Shown here in pieces: positions 1 through 6,398 of a stretch of 10,266 bases of DNA. The stretch is from Desulfatitalea sp. (GTDB taxonomy: Bacteria > Desulfobacterota > Desulfobacteria > Desulfobacterales > Desulfosarcinaceae): contig JABDRH010000402.1 of assembly GCA_013041835.1 (NCBI GenBank), positions 1 through 10,266 of the forward strand, given 5' to 3'. The translations under genes were made by a program, and so were the position numbers. Positions within the stretch are counted from its first letter, which is position 1, and each line of letters opens with the position of its first letter. The notes under the pieces were generated by a model. It was not told the origin of the DNA, searched no databases, and was given only the letters and a program-made list of their open reading frames with translations.

Positions 1-315
1 CTGGTGTTGTATGCAATGTTCATGATGATCAATCTGTTGACGATCCTGGTCCTGCGGTTATGGAAACAATATCGGAATTCGTCGGCTGATTCTCTTCTGG
101 GGGGCGCCATGTTTTTTATTGCCGTCTATTTTCTTCTTTCCGTCTCAATCATGCCCCAATTTGCGGACGTGGATAAAGTCTACCGGATGGCGGTCTATCA
201 ATCCGGTTCAACCGCTGAACCGCCACGCCAACTGATTCTTTTTTTATCATGCATGGTGATCTTGTTTGCCGGAGGATTCAGCGCAACGGCCTTAAAAGCC
301 AGGAGGACACGATGA
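1..315 (+). CDS. Small integral membrane protein, 5'-truncated by the window; possibly DUF2162 C-terminus
   Basis: The reading frame is open to the left edge, so the gene probably begins outside the window; an in-frame GTG at 4 would give 103 residues but I see no convincing ribosome binding site for it. About three hydrophobic membrane segments are visible (roughly residues 1-17, 33-50 and 76-93 counted from that GTG), with the soluble stretch SIMPQFADVDKVYRMA between the second and third. Its stop overlaps the ATG of the ExbB-like gene (ATGA at 312-315), so the two are probably translationally coupled. From memory, DUF2162 putative transporters accompany ExbB/DUF2149 pairs in sulfate reducers and methanogens, and the length and topology would fit the C-terminal part of one. 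That family assignment is inference; the membrane nature and operon membership are directly visible. Confidence 0.55.
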   Translation: MVLYAMFMMINLLTILVLRLWKQYRNSSADSLLGGAMFFIAVYFLLSVSIMPQFADVDKVYRMAVYQSGSTAEPPRQLILFLSCMVILFAGGFSATALKARRTR

Positions 316-950
316 TGGATATCGGCGCATTGTTAAAGACATTTATATACCTGATTTCCTCTTCCCTGCTCTACCCGGTCCTGTTTTTGTTGGTCGTGTT
401 GACCCTTTTTACGATGGTCCATGCCGGAACGTTTTTTGCGGAGTGGCTGGAACGGCTCAGACTCCGAAAATGTCCGCCGCAGGATCTGCCGGGCTTTGTT
501 TTGAATGACGATTTTTCTTCAATGGTATCCCACCGCGTCAGAGAATTCGTGCAATCGCTCACACCGTTGATACAACAGGGACGTTATGCGGAAGCGTCCG
601 TGGAAAATCTCCTTCAGGAAACCGGTCTTGCGCTCTGGAAATCCATGGACCGACTCAGGATACTGGTCCGCGCCGCGCCGTCCTTGGGGCTGATCGGAAC
701 CCTGATCCCCATGGGCACAGGGTTGGCCGCGCTGGGGCAGGGCGACATGACCAAGCTGTCCGCGGATCTGGTCATTGCCTTCACCACCACCGTCACGGGG
801 CTGGCCATTGGAACCGCTGCGTTTTTCTTCTATACGGTGAGGCGCCGGTGGATTGAAGAAGACATCAAGAACATGGAACTGGCGACGGAATTGCTGACCC
901 AACACATGGAGCGTCCGGATTATGAAATATTTCAAAAGGCGGCGAATTAG
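312..950 (+). CDS. MotA/TolQ/ExbB proton channel family protein
   Basis: A 212-residue inner-membrane protein of the ExbB/TolQ/MotA superfamily, which couples proton flow to mechanical work on a periplasmic or outer-membrane partner. Membrane segments lie near residues 14-38, 121-142 and 151-176. The family core is clear: RAAPSLGLIGTLIPMGTGL at 120-138, followed by the conserved Thr-rich helix around AFTTTVTGLAIG (156-167) that lines the proton path in this family. The charged tail (RRRWIEEDIKNME) follows the last helix. The start at 312 is preferred over an upstream TTG at 249 because AGGAGG lies at 301-306 and the ATG overlaps the preceding stop. The end overlaps the DUF2149 gene by 29 bases, so both subunits are likely made in concert. 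Its client is not in the window; TonB-like or CobN-linked uptake is plausible, as inference. Confidence 0.9.
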   Translation: MMDIGALLKTFIYLISSSLLYPVLFLLVVLTLFTMVHAGTFFAEWLERLRLRKCPPQDLPGFVLNDDFSSMVSHRVREFVQSLTPLIQQGRYAEASVENLLQETGLALWKSMDRLRILVRAAPSLGLIGTLIPMGTGLAALGQGDMTKLSADLVIAFTTTVTGLAIGTAAFFFYTVRRRWIEEDIKNMELATELLTQHMERPDYEIFQKAAN

Positions 951-1281
951 AGTTGCCGGCAAAGGCCTGGGAAAGCCCTCGTTCAGGGATGATGACCCCA
1001 TGACAGGTGTGGCCAACCTTTTCGATATCGGGCTGGTCTTTATCGTGGGCTTGATTCTTTCCCTGTTCAGTATCTATCGTCTCCAGGAATTGTTCAGTGA
1101 AACATCGGATATCACCATCGTCAAACAGAATAACCAGAACCAGGAGATGGAGATCATCACCAAGAAAGGCAAAAACATTAAAGCGATGAAGGTGACCAAA
1201 GACACGGTACAAGGCCGGGGAGAACGCCTCGGCATCGCATATAAACTTGAAGACGGCACGATGGTTTACGTACCGGAGTAG
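922..1281 (+). CDS. DUF2149 family protein, ExbD-like partner of the proton channel
   Basis: A 119-residue protein with one membrane helix (about residues 34-53) after a basic cytoplasmic N-terminus. The motif DDPMTGVANLFDIGLVFIVG (24-43) places an Asp (D35) at the start of the helix, as in ExbD/TolR where a single membrane Asp carries the proton. The C-terminal domain ends with the pattern GERLGIAYKLEDGTMVYVPE (100-119), which I recognise as typical of DUF2149. It overlaps the 3' end of the ExbB-like gene by 29 bases, which fits production as a stoichiometric complex. The family is known only as a domain of unknown function; the role as ExbD counterpart is inferred from topology, the membrane Asp and gene order. 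Confidence 0.85.
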   Translation: MKYFKRRRIRVAGKGLGKPSFRDDDPMTGVANLFDIGLVFIVGLILSLFSIYRLQELFSETSDITIVKQNNQNQEMEIITKKGKNIKAMKVTKDTVQGRGERLGIAYKLEDGTMVYVPE

Positions 1282-1668
1282 CCAGGGCGCAGGAATTGAA
1301 CTCCAATATGGGGGTTGACTCAGAAATCCATTTTGTTCATCAGGGGCTTTTTCCACTAAATGATATTAGAATCCAAATTCCAACTAACATTGCGAAACTC
1401 CTTTCTTCAGTACTATTTGGCATATTTACAATAGATTATCTATGTGGCCGATAGAGCGACCTTCAAAGGAATAGGTATCAAGAATAATGACAGCTCCCTG
1501 CAACCGGAATGTTAAAGAAGGAATTCGGAAAAACGGAACAAGCTCCTGGTTTCGACAATGTGCGGGTATTTTTCCGGCAGCGATATCTGTTTGGCGAGAC
1601 TCATAATTTTGGAGGCAGATCTCCTAAAATTGGTAGACGCGCTTAGAATGATGTGATACGGTTCCGGC
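1282..1668 (+). other. Gene-poor spacer between the ExbB-like operon and the ATPase gene
   Basis: No convincing gene is visible in these 387 bases. The left part (about 1350-1450) looks AT-richer than the operon before it. A 13-base palindrome ATAGAT-T-ATCTAT lies at 1431-1443. A tRNA-Leu D-arm look-alike lies at 1627-1643 and is listed separately. I see no clear rho-independent terminator after the DUF2149 gene and no promoter with both elements well conserved. A minus-strand frame running from 1670 to 1512 is open but has no ribosome binding site. Confidence 0.6.
1627..1643 (+). other. tRNA-Leu D-arm-like fragment
   Basis: The 17 bases AAATTGGTAGACGCGCT match the D-arm region found in many bacterial tRNA-Leu genes. 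No acceptor stem, anticodon arm or T-arm can be folded around it, so this is not a functional tRNA. It may be a scar of recombination at a tRNA-Leu gene or a chance match. It lies 25 bases before the ATPase start codon. Confidence 0.35.
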
Positions 1669-2835
1669 ATGAAAACAATCACAAGAGATTTTACAAAAAC
1701 ATTAAAAGCCAGACTTGCTGAGGATCTGAATTTTATGCAAGTCGTCATCGGTCCAAGGCAGGTGGGCAAAACAACGGGTCTGGAGCAAATTTGTTCAGAG
1801 TGGCAGGGACCATCGCTGATGGTTACGGCAGACGAACTTGTCACACCCAACCGCGACTGGATTACCCTGCAATGGCGGCGGGCGGAACAAAAAGGTCCGG
1901 GCACCCTGCTCGTGATCGATGAGATACAAAAAATACCTCAATGGAGCGACGCTGTTAAATACGTGTTTGACCGGGATCGCCGCAAGTTGAAGGTGGTCCT
2001 GCTCGGATCTGCCAGTCTTTTCCTTCAGAGGGGATTGAGCGAAAGTCTAACAGGTCGCTATGAGATTATCCATGCGAATCACTGGAATCTGATGGAGTGT
2101 CATAAAGCCCTTGGATGGTCACTTGCTCAATATCTCAAATTTGGAGGATACCCCGCAGCCGGGGAGCTCATTGGGGATATAAACCGATGGCAGAATTTTA
2201 TTAGGAATTCCATTATTGAGCCGGTCCTTTTTAAAGACATTCTTGGACTAAGCTCGGTGGCCAAACCAGCATTGTTCCGGCAGACATTTGAAATGGCCAT
2301 GGCCTATCCTGCTCAGGAAATTTCCCTGCAAAAAATACTCGGCCAGTTACAGGACAGGGGCAATGTAACCACTATAAAGCACTACCTTGAACTGCTTGAA
2401 GGCGCCTTTTTGATCAGAATTCTTCAAAAATATACCGGTTCGGAAATAAAAACGCGTGCATCAAGTCCTAAAATCGTGCCTCTTAATAATGGCCTTGTAC
2501 ACGCCTTTCGAAATCCTGCGGATGTGGATTCAGAACCCGACTGGCAAGGAAGGATTTTTGAAGCTGCGGTCGGCGCTGCCCTTGCGGCTGTATCCGGGGG
2601 AAAGCTTTATTATTGGAGAGATGGGAAGTATGAAGTGGATTATGTCCTTTGCCTGAACCGGAAGGTATTTGCTATCGAGGTAAAATCCGGCCGCAGGAAG
2701 AACATGAATGGACTTGTTGCATTTTTAAAACACTATCCGGATAGTTTTCCTGTTATAATTGACAGAGACAATGTGGAAATCCTCTTGCAGGCAACTAATG
2801 TTGGCAAGCTTTTCCGAGAAGGAAAGGTTTTATAA
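1669..2835 (+). CDS. ATP-binding protein, AAA_14 domain plus C-terminal DUF4143
   Basis: A 388-residue cytoplasmic protein of the widespread AAA_14/DUF4143 family, whose cellular role is unsettled. Walker A is GPRQVGKT (28-35), Walker B is LLVIDE (80-85), followed by the usual QKIPQW, and a sensor-like GSASLFL lies at 113-119 with LTGRYE (128-132) after it. The DUF4143 half holds a PD-(D/E)XK nuclease-like arrangement: E298 in GRIFEAAV, D324 in YEVDYVL and EVK at 337-339. Whether it cuts DNA is unknown. An in-frame TGA at 1654-1656 rules out a longer N-terminus, and ATG 1669 is the first good start, although no clear ribosome binding site precedes it. It stands alone between two unrelated operons, typical of this frequently transferred family. 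Family assignment is firm; function is not. Confidence 0.9.
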   Translation: MKTITRDFTKTLKARLAEDLNFMQVVIGPRQVGKTTGLEQICSEWQGPSLMVTADELVTPNRDWITLQWRRAEQKGPGTLLVIDEIQKIPQWSDAVKYVFDRDRRKLKVVLLGSASLFLQRGLSESLTGRYEIIHANHWNLMECHKALGWSLAQYLKFGGYPAAGELIGDINRWQNFIRNSIIEPVLFKDILGLSSVAKPALFRQTFEMAMAYPAQEISLQKILGQLQDRGNVTTIKHYLELLEGAFLIRILQKYTGSEIKTRASSPKIVPLNNGLVHAFRNPADVDSEPDWQGRIFEAAVGAALAAVSGGKLYYWRDGKYEVDYVLCLNRKVFAIEVKSGRRKNMNGLVAFLKHYPDSFPVIIDRDNVEILLQATNVGKLFREGKVL

Positions 2836-2950
2836 GTGAGTAAGAAAGGGGTCTGCTCTTGGCTCACCTTGTATGAAATGAAACTTGCGCGGTGTAGTCT
2901 TTATACAAAAAAATCCGGCGCAATATGGTATATTCTTTTCCGCCAATCAC

Positions 2951-2983
2951 CTTAGGGCTCGGTCGAGCAGACCGAGCCCTAAG
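2951..2983 (+). repeat. Perfect 14-bp inverted repeat with 5-base loop
   Basis: The arms are CTTAGGGCTCGGTC (2951-2964) and its exact reverse complement (2970-2983), separated by GAGCA. The stem would be very stable in RNA and sits 30 bases before the start of the secreted Cys/His protein and about 115 bases after the ATPase stop. No T-run follows on either strand, so it is not a textbook rho-independent terminator. It could be a processing or attenuation hairpin, a REP-like palindrome, or a protein-binding site. Confidence 0.8.
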
Positions 2984-3013
2984 CATGAATTGAATCTTGA
3001 AAGAGATCAGGCA

Positions 3014-3460
3014 ATGAGATACTTCAACTTCATAATCCGCCAACTTTTTATCATCTTTTTTGTTCTGCAAACAGGTGTTGCCTTTGCACTGCCTTCCGGT
3101 CAGCATCTGAATTTGTGTTTCGGCTGGGATGGTCATATAGACATGGGCGTAGATCATTGCTTGACAAACGTAACACAGTCTTCAAAAGACACTGCAAGCG
3201 ACGACCATCACGGAGACGGAGACTGCGTGGATATCGTCATAGGCTGTGAAACTATAGAAAAAGCAGTTCTGCTTTCAGCGCCGGTCCGGTGTCCTACAGC
3301 AACATTTCAAAATAAGCCAATCTTTTCAATGGATAAAAGCATCCTATCGCGAATCGGCAATTTAAGCTCAAACCCTATTCGCTGTGCCGCCGTTTTTGAC
3401 GAGGGTGCATATCCGGTTACCTACCTTTCCCAAAAAATGATGATCGTTCTCATCATTTGA
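3014..3460 (+). CDS. Secreted Cys/His-rich protein, putative accessory to metal efflux
   Basis: A 148-residue protein with a signal-peptide-like N-terminus (basic MRYFNFIIR, hydrophobic core to about residue 24, likely cleavage after AFA or nearby). The predicted mature part contains six Cys (35, 49, 71, 78, 93, 124) and five His (31, 41, 48, 65, 66), notably LCFGWDGHIDM (34-44) and an acidic His segment DDHHGDGDC (63-71). I recall similar uncharacterised proteins, with a CxGxDGH-like start and a hydrophobic tail ending in LI, next to RND metal efflux operons in deltaproteobacteria. Periplasmic metal binding is therefore plausible but is inference. ATG 3014 is preferred over a TTG at 2885 because it begins a clean signal peptide and the upstream 43 codons run through the 2951-2983 hairpin. 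It precedes the efflux operon by about 300 bases on the same strand. Confidence 0.7.
   Translation: MRYFNFIIRQLFIIFFVLQTGVAFALPSGQHLNLCFGWDGHIDMGVDHCLTNVTQSSKDTASDDHHGDGDCVDIVIGCETIEKAVLLSAPVRCPTATFQNKPIFSMDKSILSRIGNLSSNPIRCAAVFDEGAYPVTYLSQKMMIVLII
3435..3458 (+). terminator. AT-rich hairpin overlapping the stop codon, possible weak terminator
   Basis: AAATGATGA (3435-3443) and TCATCATTT (3450-3458) form a perfect 9-bp stem around a 6-base loop at the end of the secreted-protein gene. Only the TTT of the stem itself resembles a U-tract and C-rich sequence follows, so termination strength is doubtful. It may instead protect the 3' end of the message. Confidence 0.3.
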
Positions 3461-3765
3461 TGTCCCCCCTTAGTTTAATCCGGTCAACTGCTTAGGGTTC
3501 GCGCAAAACTAAATTGACATTTTTAGGTGTTGCGGCGCTCACCTGGCAAAGCACAACAATTAAGGAATATCGAGATATTCTGTATTTTTGTAACGCAGCC
3601 GGGTGAGATGGATCGGCGCATGAAAATGTGAAGTTATTATTTCGCGAGCCCATAACCTAATATTCTCTAAGAAAGCCGAGAAACGGTTCTGCCTATGCGA
3701 CACTGTTCTTTCTTGCACATGACGGAACGTGCCGAGCAGACAAAACGATAGAATAGGACCCTAAA
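3461..3765 (+). promoter_or_regulatory. Leader region of the efflux operon
   Basis: No gene is visible in these 305 bases. They contain a 7-bp inverted repeat TTAGTTT/AAACTAA (3470-3476 and 3506-3512), a TTGACA at 3514-3519 without a matching -10 at the usual distance, a palindrome at 3565-3580 listed separately, and a TAGAAT -10-like hexamer at 3748-3753 without a good -35. The operon promoter probably lies here, but I cannot place it. AGGA at 3755-3758 serves as ribosome binding site for the following gene. Confidence 0.45.
3565..3580. promoter_or_regulatory. Operator-like palindrome GAATATC-GA-GATATTC
   Basis: A perfect inverted repeat with 7-base arms and a 2-base centre, about 185 bases upstream of the efflux operon. 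AT-rich dyads of this size are typical of dimeric repressors, including metal sensors, but the sequence alone does not identify the protein and no regulator is encoded in the window. Confidence 0.35.
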
Positions 3766-5121
3766 ATGAAATGTCCGTACCCGTGGTTGGTGCTTGCCGG
3801 CACGATTGTAATGCTATCCATTGGGATGCCTGCCATTGGCTTTGCCGGGCAGGACATATCTTATCAATCACCACAGATCGTTTTTAGTGATTCAGACCCG
3901 GCGTCCATGTCCATGCCGCCGGAGCCATCCGGTGAAATCACACTGGATATCGCGCTGAATGCGGCCATCCACCGACACCCGTCCCTTTCAGCCAGCCTGG
4001 CAGAGATTGATGCCAGGAAAGGCGCGGCGCGGCAAGCCGGTGCATTACCAAATCCGGTATTGTTTGGAGAGGTTGAACAGTTTGGCGGTTCCGGAGATTA
4101 TGCCGGAACGGATGCCATATCCAGCCGCCTCGGTATTGCCCAAGCGTTTTCGCTGGGCGGCAAAATCAGCAAACAGGTAAACGAAGCGCAAACAGCCTTG
4201 AAAATCGCGGAATTGGAGCATCGTGCCAATATCGTGGCAATAATCGCCCAGGTCGAGCAGCGATTCCTGCAGGTTCATACCCTGCAGGAGCAATTGCGCA
4301 TCCAGTCTGAACAGTTGGACATCATGGAAAGAACACACGATGTCGTGTCCAAGAAGGTCAAATCCGGTGACGCATCACCGTTGGATATCCCCAGGAGTCA
4401 AGTCGAACTGTCCACTGCCCGTATCGAAATCCAACGGACCCGCAAAGCGCACAAATCGGCCCGGTATGCACTGGCCGAATCCTGGGGTTCGTTATTTCCA
4501 CTCTTTTCATCGGTATCCGCCCAATATGAATACGCTGATACGCTTAGCGAACAGGAACTGACCCAAACCCTGGAACAGAGTCCGGCCTGGCAGCTTTTGG
4601 CCGGACAAGTGACCCTGGCCGATGCCGCCCATAAACTGGCAAGGGCCAACGCTGCCCCCGACATCGAATTGGGAGGTGGCTATCAGCGTTTCACTGAAAC
4701 GAATGATCACGCCTTTTTTGTGGAATTGAGTATCCCGATCCCCGTTTTTGACCGTAACCAAGGCGGAGTCGCCGAAGCTGCGGCGCTGAGACAAAAGGCC
4801 GGTCAGGATCGAAATGCGGGTTTTCTGGCCCTTCGCAATCAACTGCAGGCGGCCTGGCGCGATGTTGTTGCAGCCAGGCAATCGGTGTTTTCGGTAGATC
4901 AGCAGGTCTACCCGGCGGCCCAACAATCCTACGAATCGATTCGCAAGGCGTATCAGGCCGGTGCCGTGGATATCATCGGCTTGCTTGATGCTCAGCGAAC
5001 CTGGGTGGAGACAAGAGCGCTCCGGCTGGAAATGCTCAATGATTTAGAAACCGGCATGATTGAAATCAGACGCCTGACCGGCGAACGGGTAAGAACAATC
5101 ATAGAAAGGAAGAACCCATGA
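3766..5121 (+). CDS. TolC-type outer-membrane efflux protein of a CzcCBA/CusCBA-like system
   Basis: A 451-residue outer-membrane channel subunit that carries exported metal from the adaptor/pump complex to the exterior. A signal peptide spans about residues 1-28 (ending GFAG); there is no lipobox Cys, so it is not a lipoprotein. The first OEP repeat starts at ITLDIALNAAIHRHPSLSA (58-76) with the typical NPVL turn (96-99); the segment VKSGDASPLDIPRSQVELS (198-216) is a family hallmark. The second repeat spans roughly 265-440 and ends with YQAGAVDIIGLLDAQRTW. Long helical coiled-coil regions match the periplasmic tunnel. AGGA at 3755-3758 supports the start. The stop overlaps the next ATG (ATGA, 5118-5121), indicating translational coupling. 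It resembles CzcC more than CusC by the absence of lipidation, but the metal cannot be read from this subunit. Confidence 0.92.
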   Translation: MKCPYPWLVLAGTIVMLSIGMPAIGFAGQDISYQSPQIVFSDSDPASMSMPPEPSGEITLDIALNAAIHRHPSLSASLAEIDARKGAARQAGALPNPVLFGEVEQFGGSGDYAGTDAISSRLGIAQAFSLGGKISKQVNEAQTALKIAELEHRANIVAIIAQVEQRFLQVHTLQEQLRIQSEQLDIMERTHDVVSKKVKSGDASPLDIPRSQVELSTARIEIQRTRKAHKSARYALAESWGSLFPLFSSVSAQYEYADTLSEQELTQTLEQSPAWQLLAGQVTLADAAHKLARANAAPDIELGGGYQRFTETNDHAFFVELSIPIPVFDRNQGGVAEAAALRQKAGQDRNAGFLALRNQLQAAWRDVVAARQSVFSVDQQVYPAAQQSYESIRKAYQAGAVDIIGLLDAQRTWVETRALRLEMLNDLETGMIEIRRLTGERVRTIIERKNP

Positions 5122-6383
5122 GAAATGGATACATCATCATCGGCCTGGCGCTTTTCTTTTTGATCAGCGGTGGTGTGCTGGCATTTGCACGTCTGGGTAA
5201 CGGTAAAACAACCGCTCATGACGAAACGCATGCGCAGCGCCACACGGACCATGATCATGAAGATGAACATGAAGATGAACGTGGAGAAAACGATCACGGT
5301 GCGCATGGGCATGGCGCATCGTCGGGTGTTGTCGAGATGAGCAAGGCGCAGCAGAGGCAAATCGACCTTAAGATCGCCGTTGCCGGAGCCGGAGATATCC
5401 AAACCCGTTTGTCGCTCGTGGGTGAAGTTCGCCTGCACGCTGATCGCATGGCCCATATTGTGCCGAGAGTGCCGGGCATCGTTCACACCGTAGCCGTTGG
5501 ATTGGGCGACAAGGTTCGTGAGGGTCAGACCCTGGCCTTGATCGACAGCCCGGAGCTTGCGGAGTTAAAGGCGGACTATCTGGAAAAAGAGCGTCATCTT
5601 GATGTTACGCGACGGACGTATGAAAGAAAGCAGTATTTAAAAAAGGAAAATATCGCCAGCGAAGCCGATTGGCTCGAAGCGCAGTCTGCATTTCTCAATG
5701 CCAAAACAGCTCTGCGCTCGGCAAAAAGAAGATTGATCGTCCTGGGCATGAAAGATGAACGTATCAGAGCCATTGCCGATGCACAGGATGAAGCGTTCGG
5801 AAGGTATACGCTTCGATCCCCGATCGACGGCACTGTGATCTCAAAGCACATTTCCCGGGGAGAAAAAATCGGCGAGGAAGAAGTGTTCATCATCGCCGAT
5901 CTGTCCATGGTTTGGGTGGATCTTCAAATACCGGCCAAGGATCTGTCTGTCGTAAAAACAGGACAGCGCGTAACGATCACAACACCTCAGGGCGCTATGG
6001 CTGAAGGCACGTTGACGCTGGTGGGACCGGTGGTGAATACCGAGACTCGAACTGCTCTTGGCCGGGTCGAGCTTGCCAATCCGGACGGCAACTGGAGGCC
6101 GGGACTGTTCGTGACAGGCCGGATCCATGGTGGCGCCCTCTCGTCTTCCGTGGTCGTTCCGTCTGGCGCCGTCCAGAATATTGATGGTGAACATGTGGTT
6201 TTCGTCCCGGACGGTGATGGCTTCAAACCGGTGGATGTGAGTCCGGGCCGAACCTTCAAGGTACAAACGGAAATCCTTTCAGGGTTGAAACCCGGGCAGC
6301 GCTACGTGGTCCAAGGTGCGTTTGAACTCAAGGCCGTCATCGAAACCCGTGGCGCAGGCGCCCATGCCGGTCACGGGCATTAG
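5118..6383 (+). CDS. Periplasmic adaptor (HlyD/MFP family) of heavy-metal RND efflux, CzcB-like, His-rich
   Basis: A 421-residue membrane-fusion protein bridging pump and outer-membrane channel. An N-terminal membrane anchor or signal (about 5-25) is followed by a His/Asp/Glu-rich stretch at 34-65 with nine His, then the lipoyl-like half motif VPGIVHTVAVGLGDKVREGQ (118-137), a helical hairpin (about 150-210), the second lipoyl half SPIDGTVISKHISRGEKIGE (234-253), a beta-barrel with NWRPGLFVTGRI (325-336), and a C-terminal domain ending in a second small His cluster (H416, H419, H421). The His segment resembles metal-binding regions of zinc/cobalt-type adaptors; binding is inferred. It contains an exact 12-base tandem duplication. 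An AAAGGA at 5105-5110 serves as ribosome binding site. The next gene starts 15 bases after the stop. Confidence 0.92.
   Translation: MRNGYIIIGLALFFLISGGVLAFARLGNGKTTAHDETHAQRHTDHDHEDEHEDERGENDHGAHGHGASSGVVEMSKAQQRQIDLKIAVAGAGDIQTRLSLVGEVRLHADRMAHIVPRVPGIVHTVAVGLGDKVREGQTLALIDSPELAELKADYLEKERHLDVTRRTYERKQYLKKENIASEADWLEAQSAFLNAKTALRSAKRRLIVLGMKDERIRAIADAQDEAFGRYTLRSPIDGTVISKHISRGEKIGEEEVFIIADLSMVWVDLQIPAKDLSVVKTGQRVTITTPQGAMAEGTLTLVGPVVNTETRTALGRVELANPDGNWRPGLFVTGRIHGGALSSSVVVPSGAVQNIDGEHVVFVPDGDGFKPVDVSPGRTFKVQTEILSGLKPGQRYVVQGAFELKAVIETRGAGAHAGHGH
5256..5279 (+). repeat. In-frame 12-base tandem duplication encoding HEDE-HEDE
   Basis: CATGAAGATGAA occurs twice in direct succession (5256-5267, 5268-5279), adding a second His-Glu-Asp-Glu unit (residues 47-54) to the adaptor's metal-binding-like segment. 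The copies are identical at DNA level, which suggests a recent slippage event. Confidence 0.8.
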
Positions 6384-6398
6384 ACATGGAGGATCGTC

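Noticed and set aside
519..1016. Long minus-strand open frame antisense to the ExbB-like gene
   Set aside because: Lies wholly over well-supported genes on the other strand and has low-complexity, non-family sequence; it is a codon-usage shadow.
1512..1670. Minus-strand open frame giving about 52 residues starting MPEPYHII
   Set aside because: It has plausible amino-acid composition but no ribosome binding site, its start overlaps the ATPase start codon, and I recognise no family. A neighbouring minus-strand frame (1512 down to about 1425) is equally open, so neither is convincing.
2951..2983. Rho-independent terminator call for the strong hairpin
   Set aside because: Neither strand has a T-run after the stem, so it is reported only as an inverted repeat.
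2885..3013. TTG start at 2885 extending the secreted protein by 43 residues
   Set aside because: The extension would translate through the 2951-2983 hairpin and place the signal peptide internally; ATG 3014 gives a normal signal peptide at the N-terminus.
3543..3560. Possible sigma-54 promoter (CTGGCA...)
   Set aside because: The GC expected ten bases after the GG is missing and there is no TTGC element.
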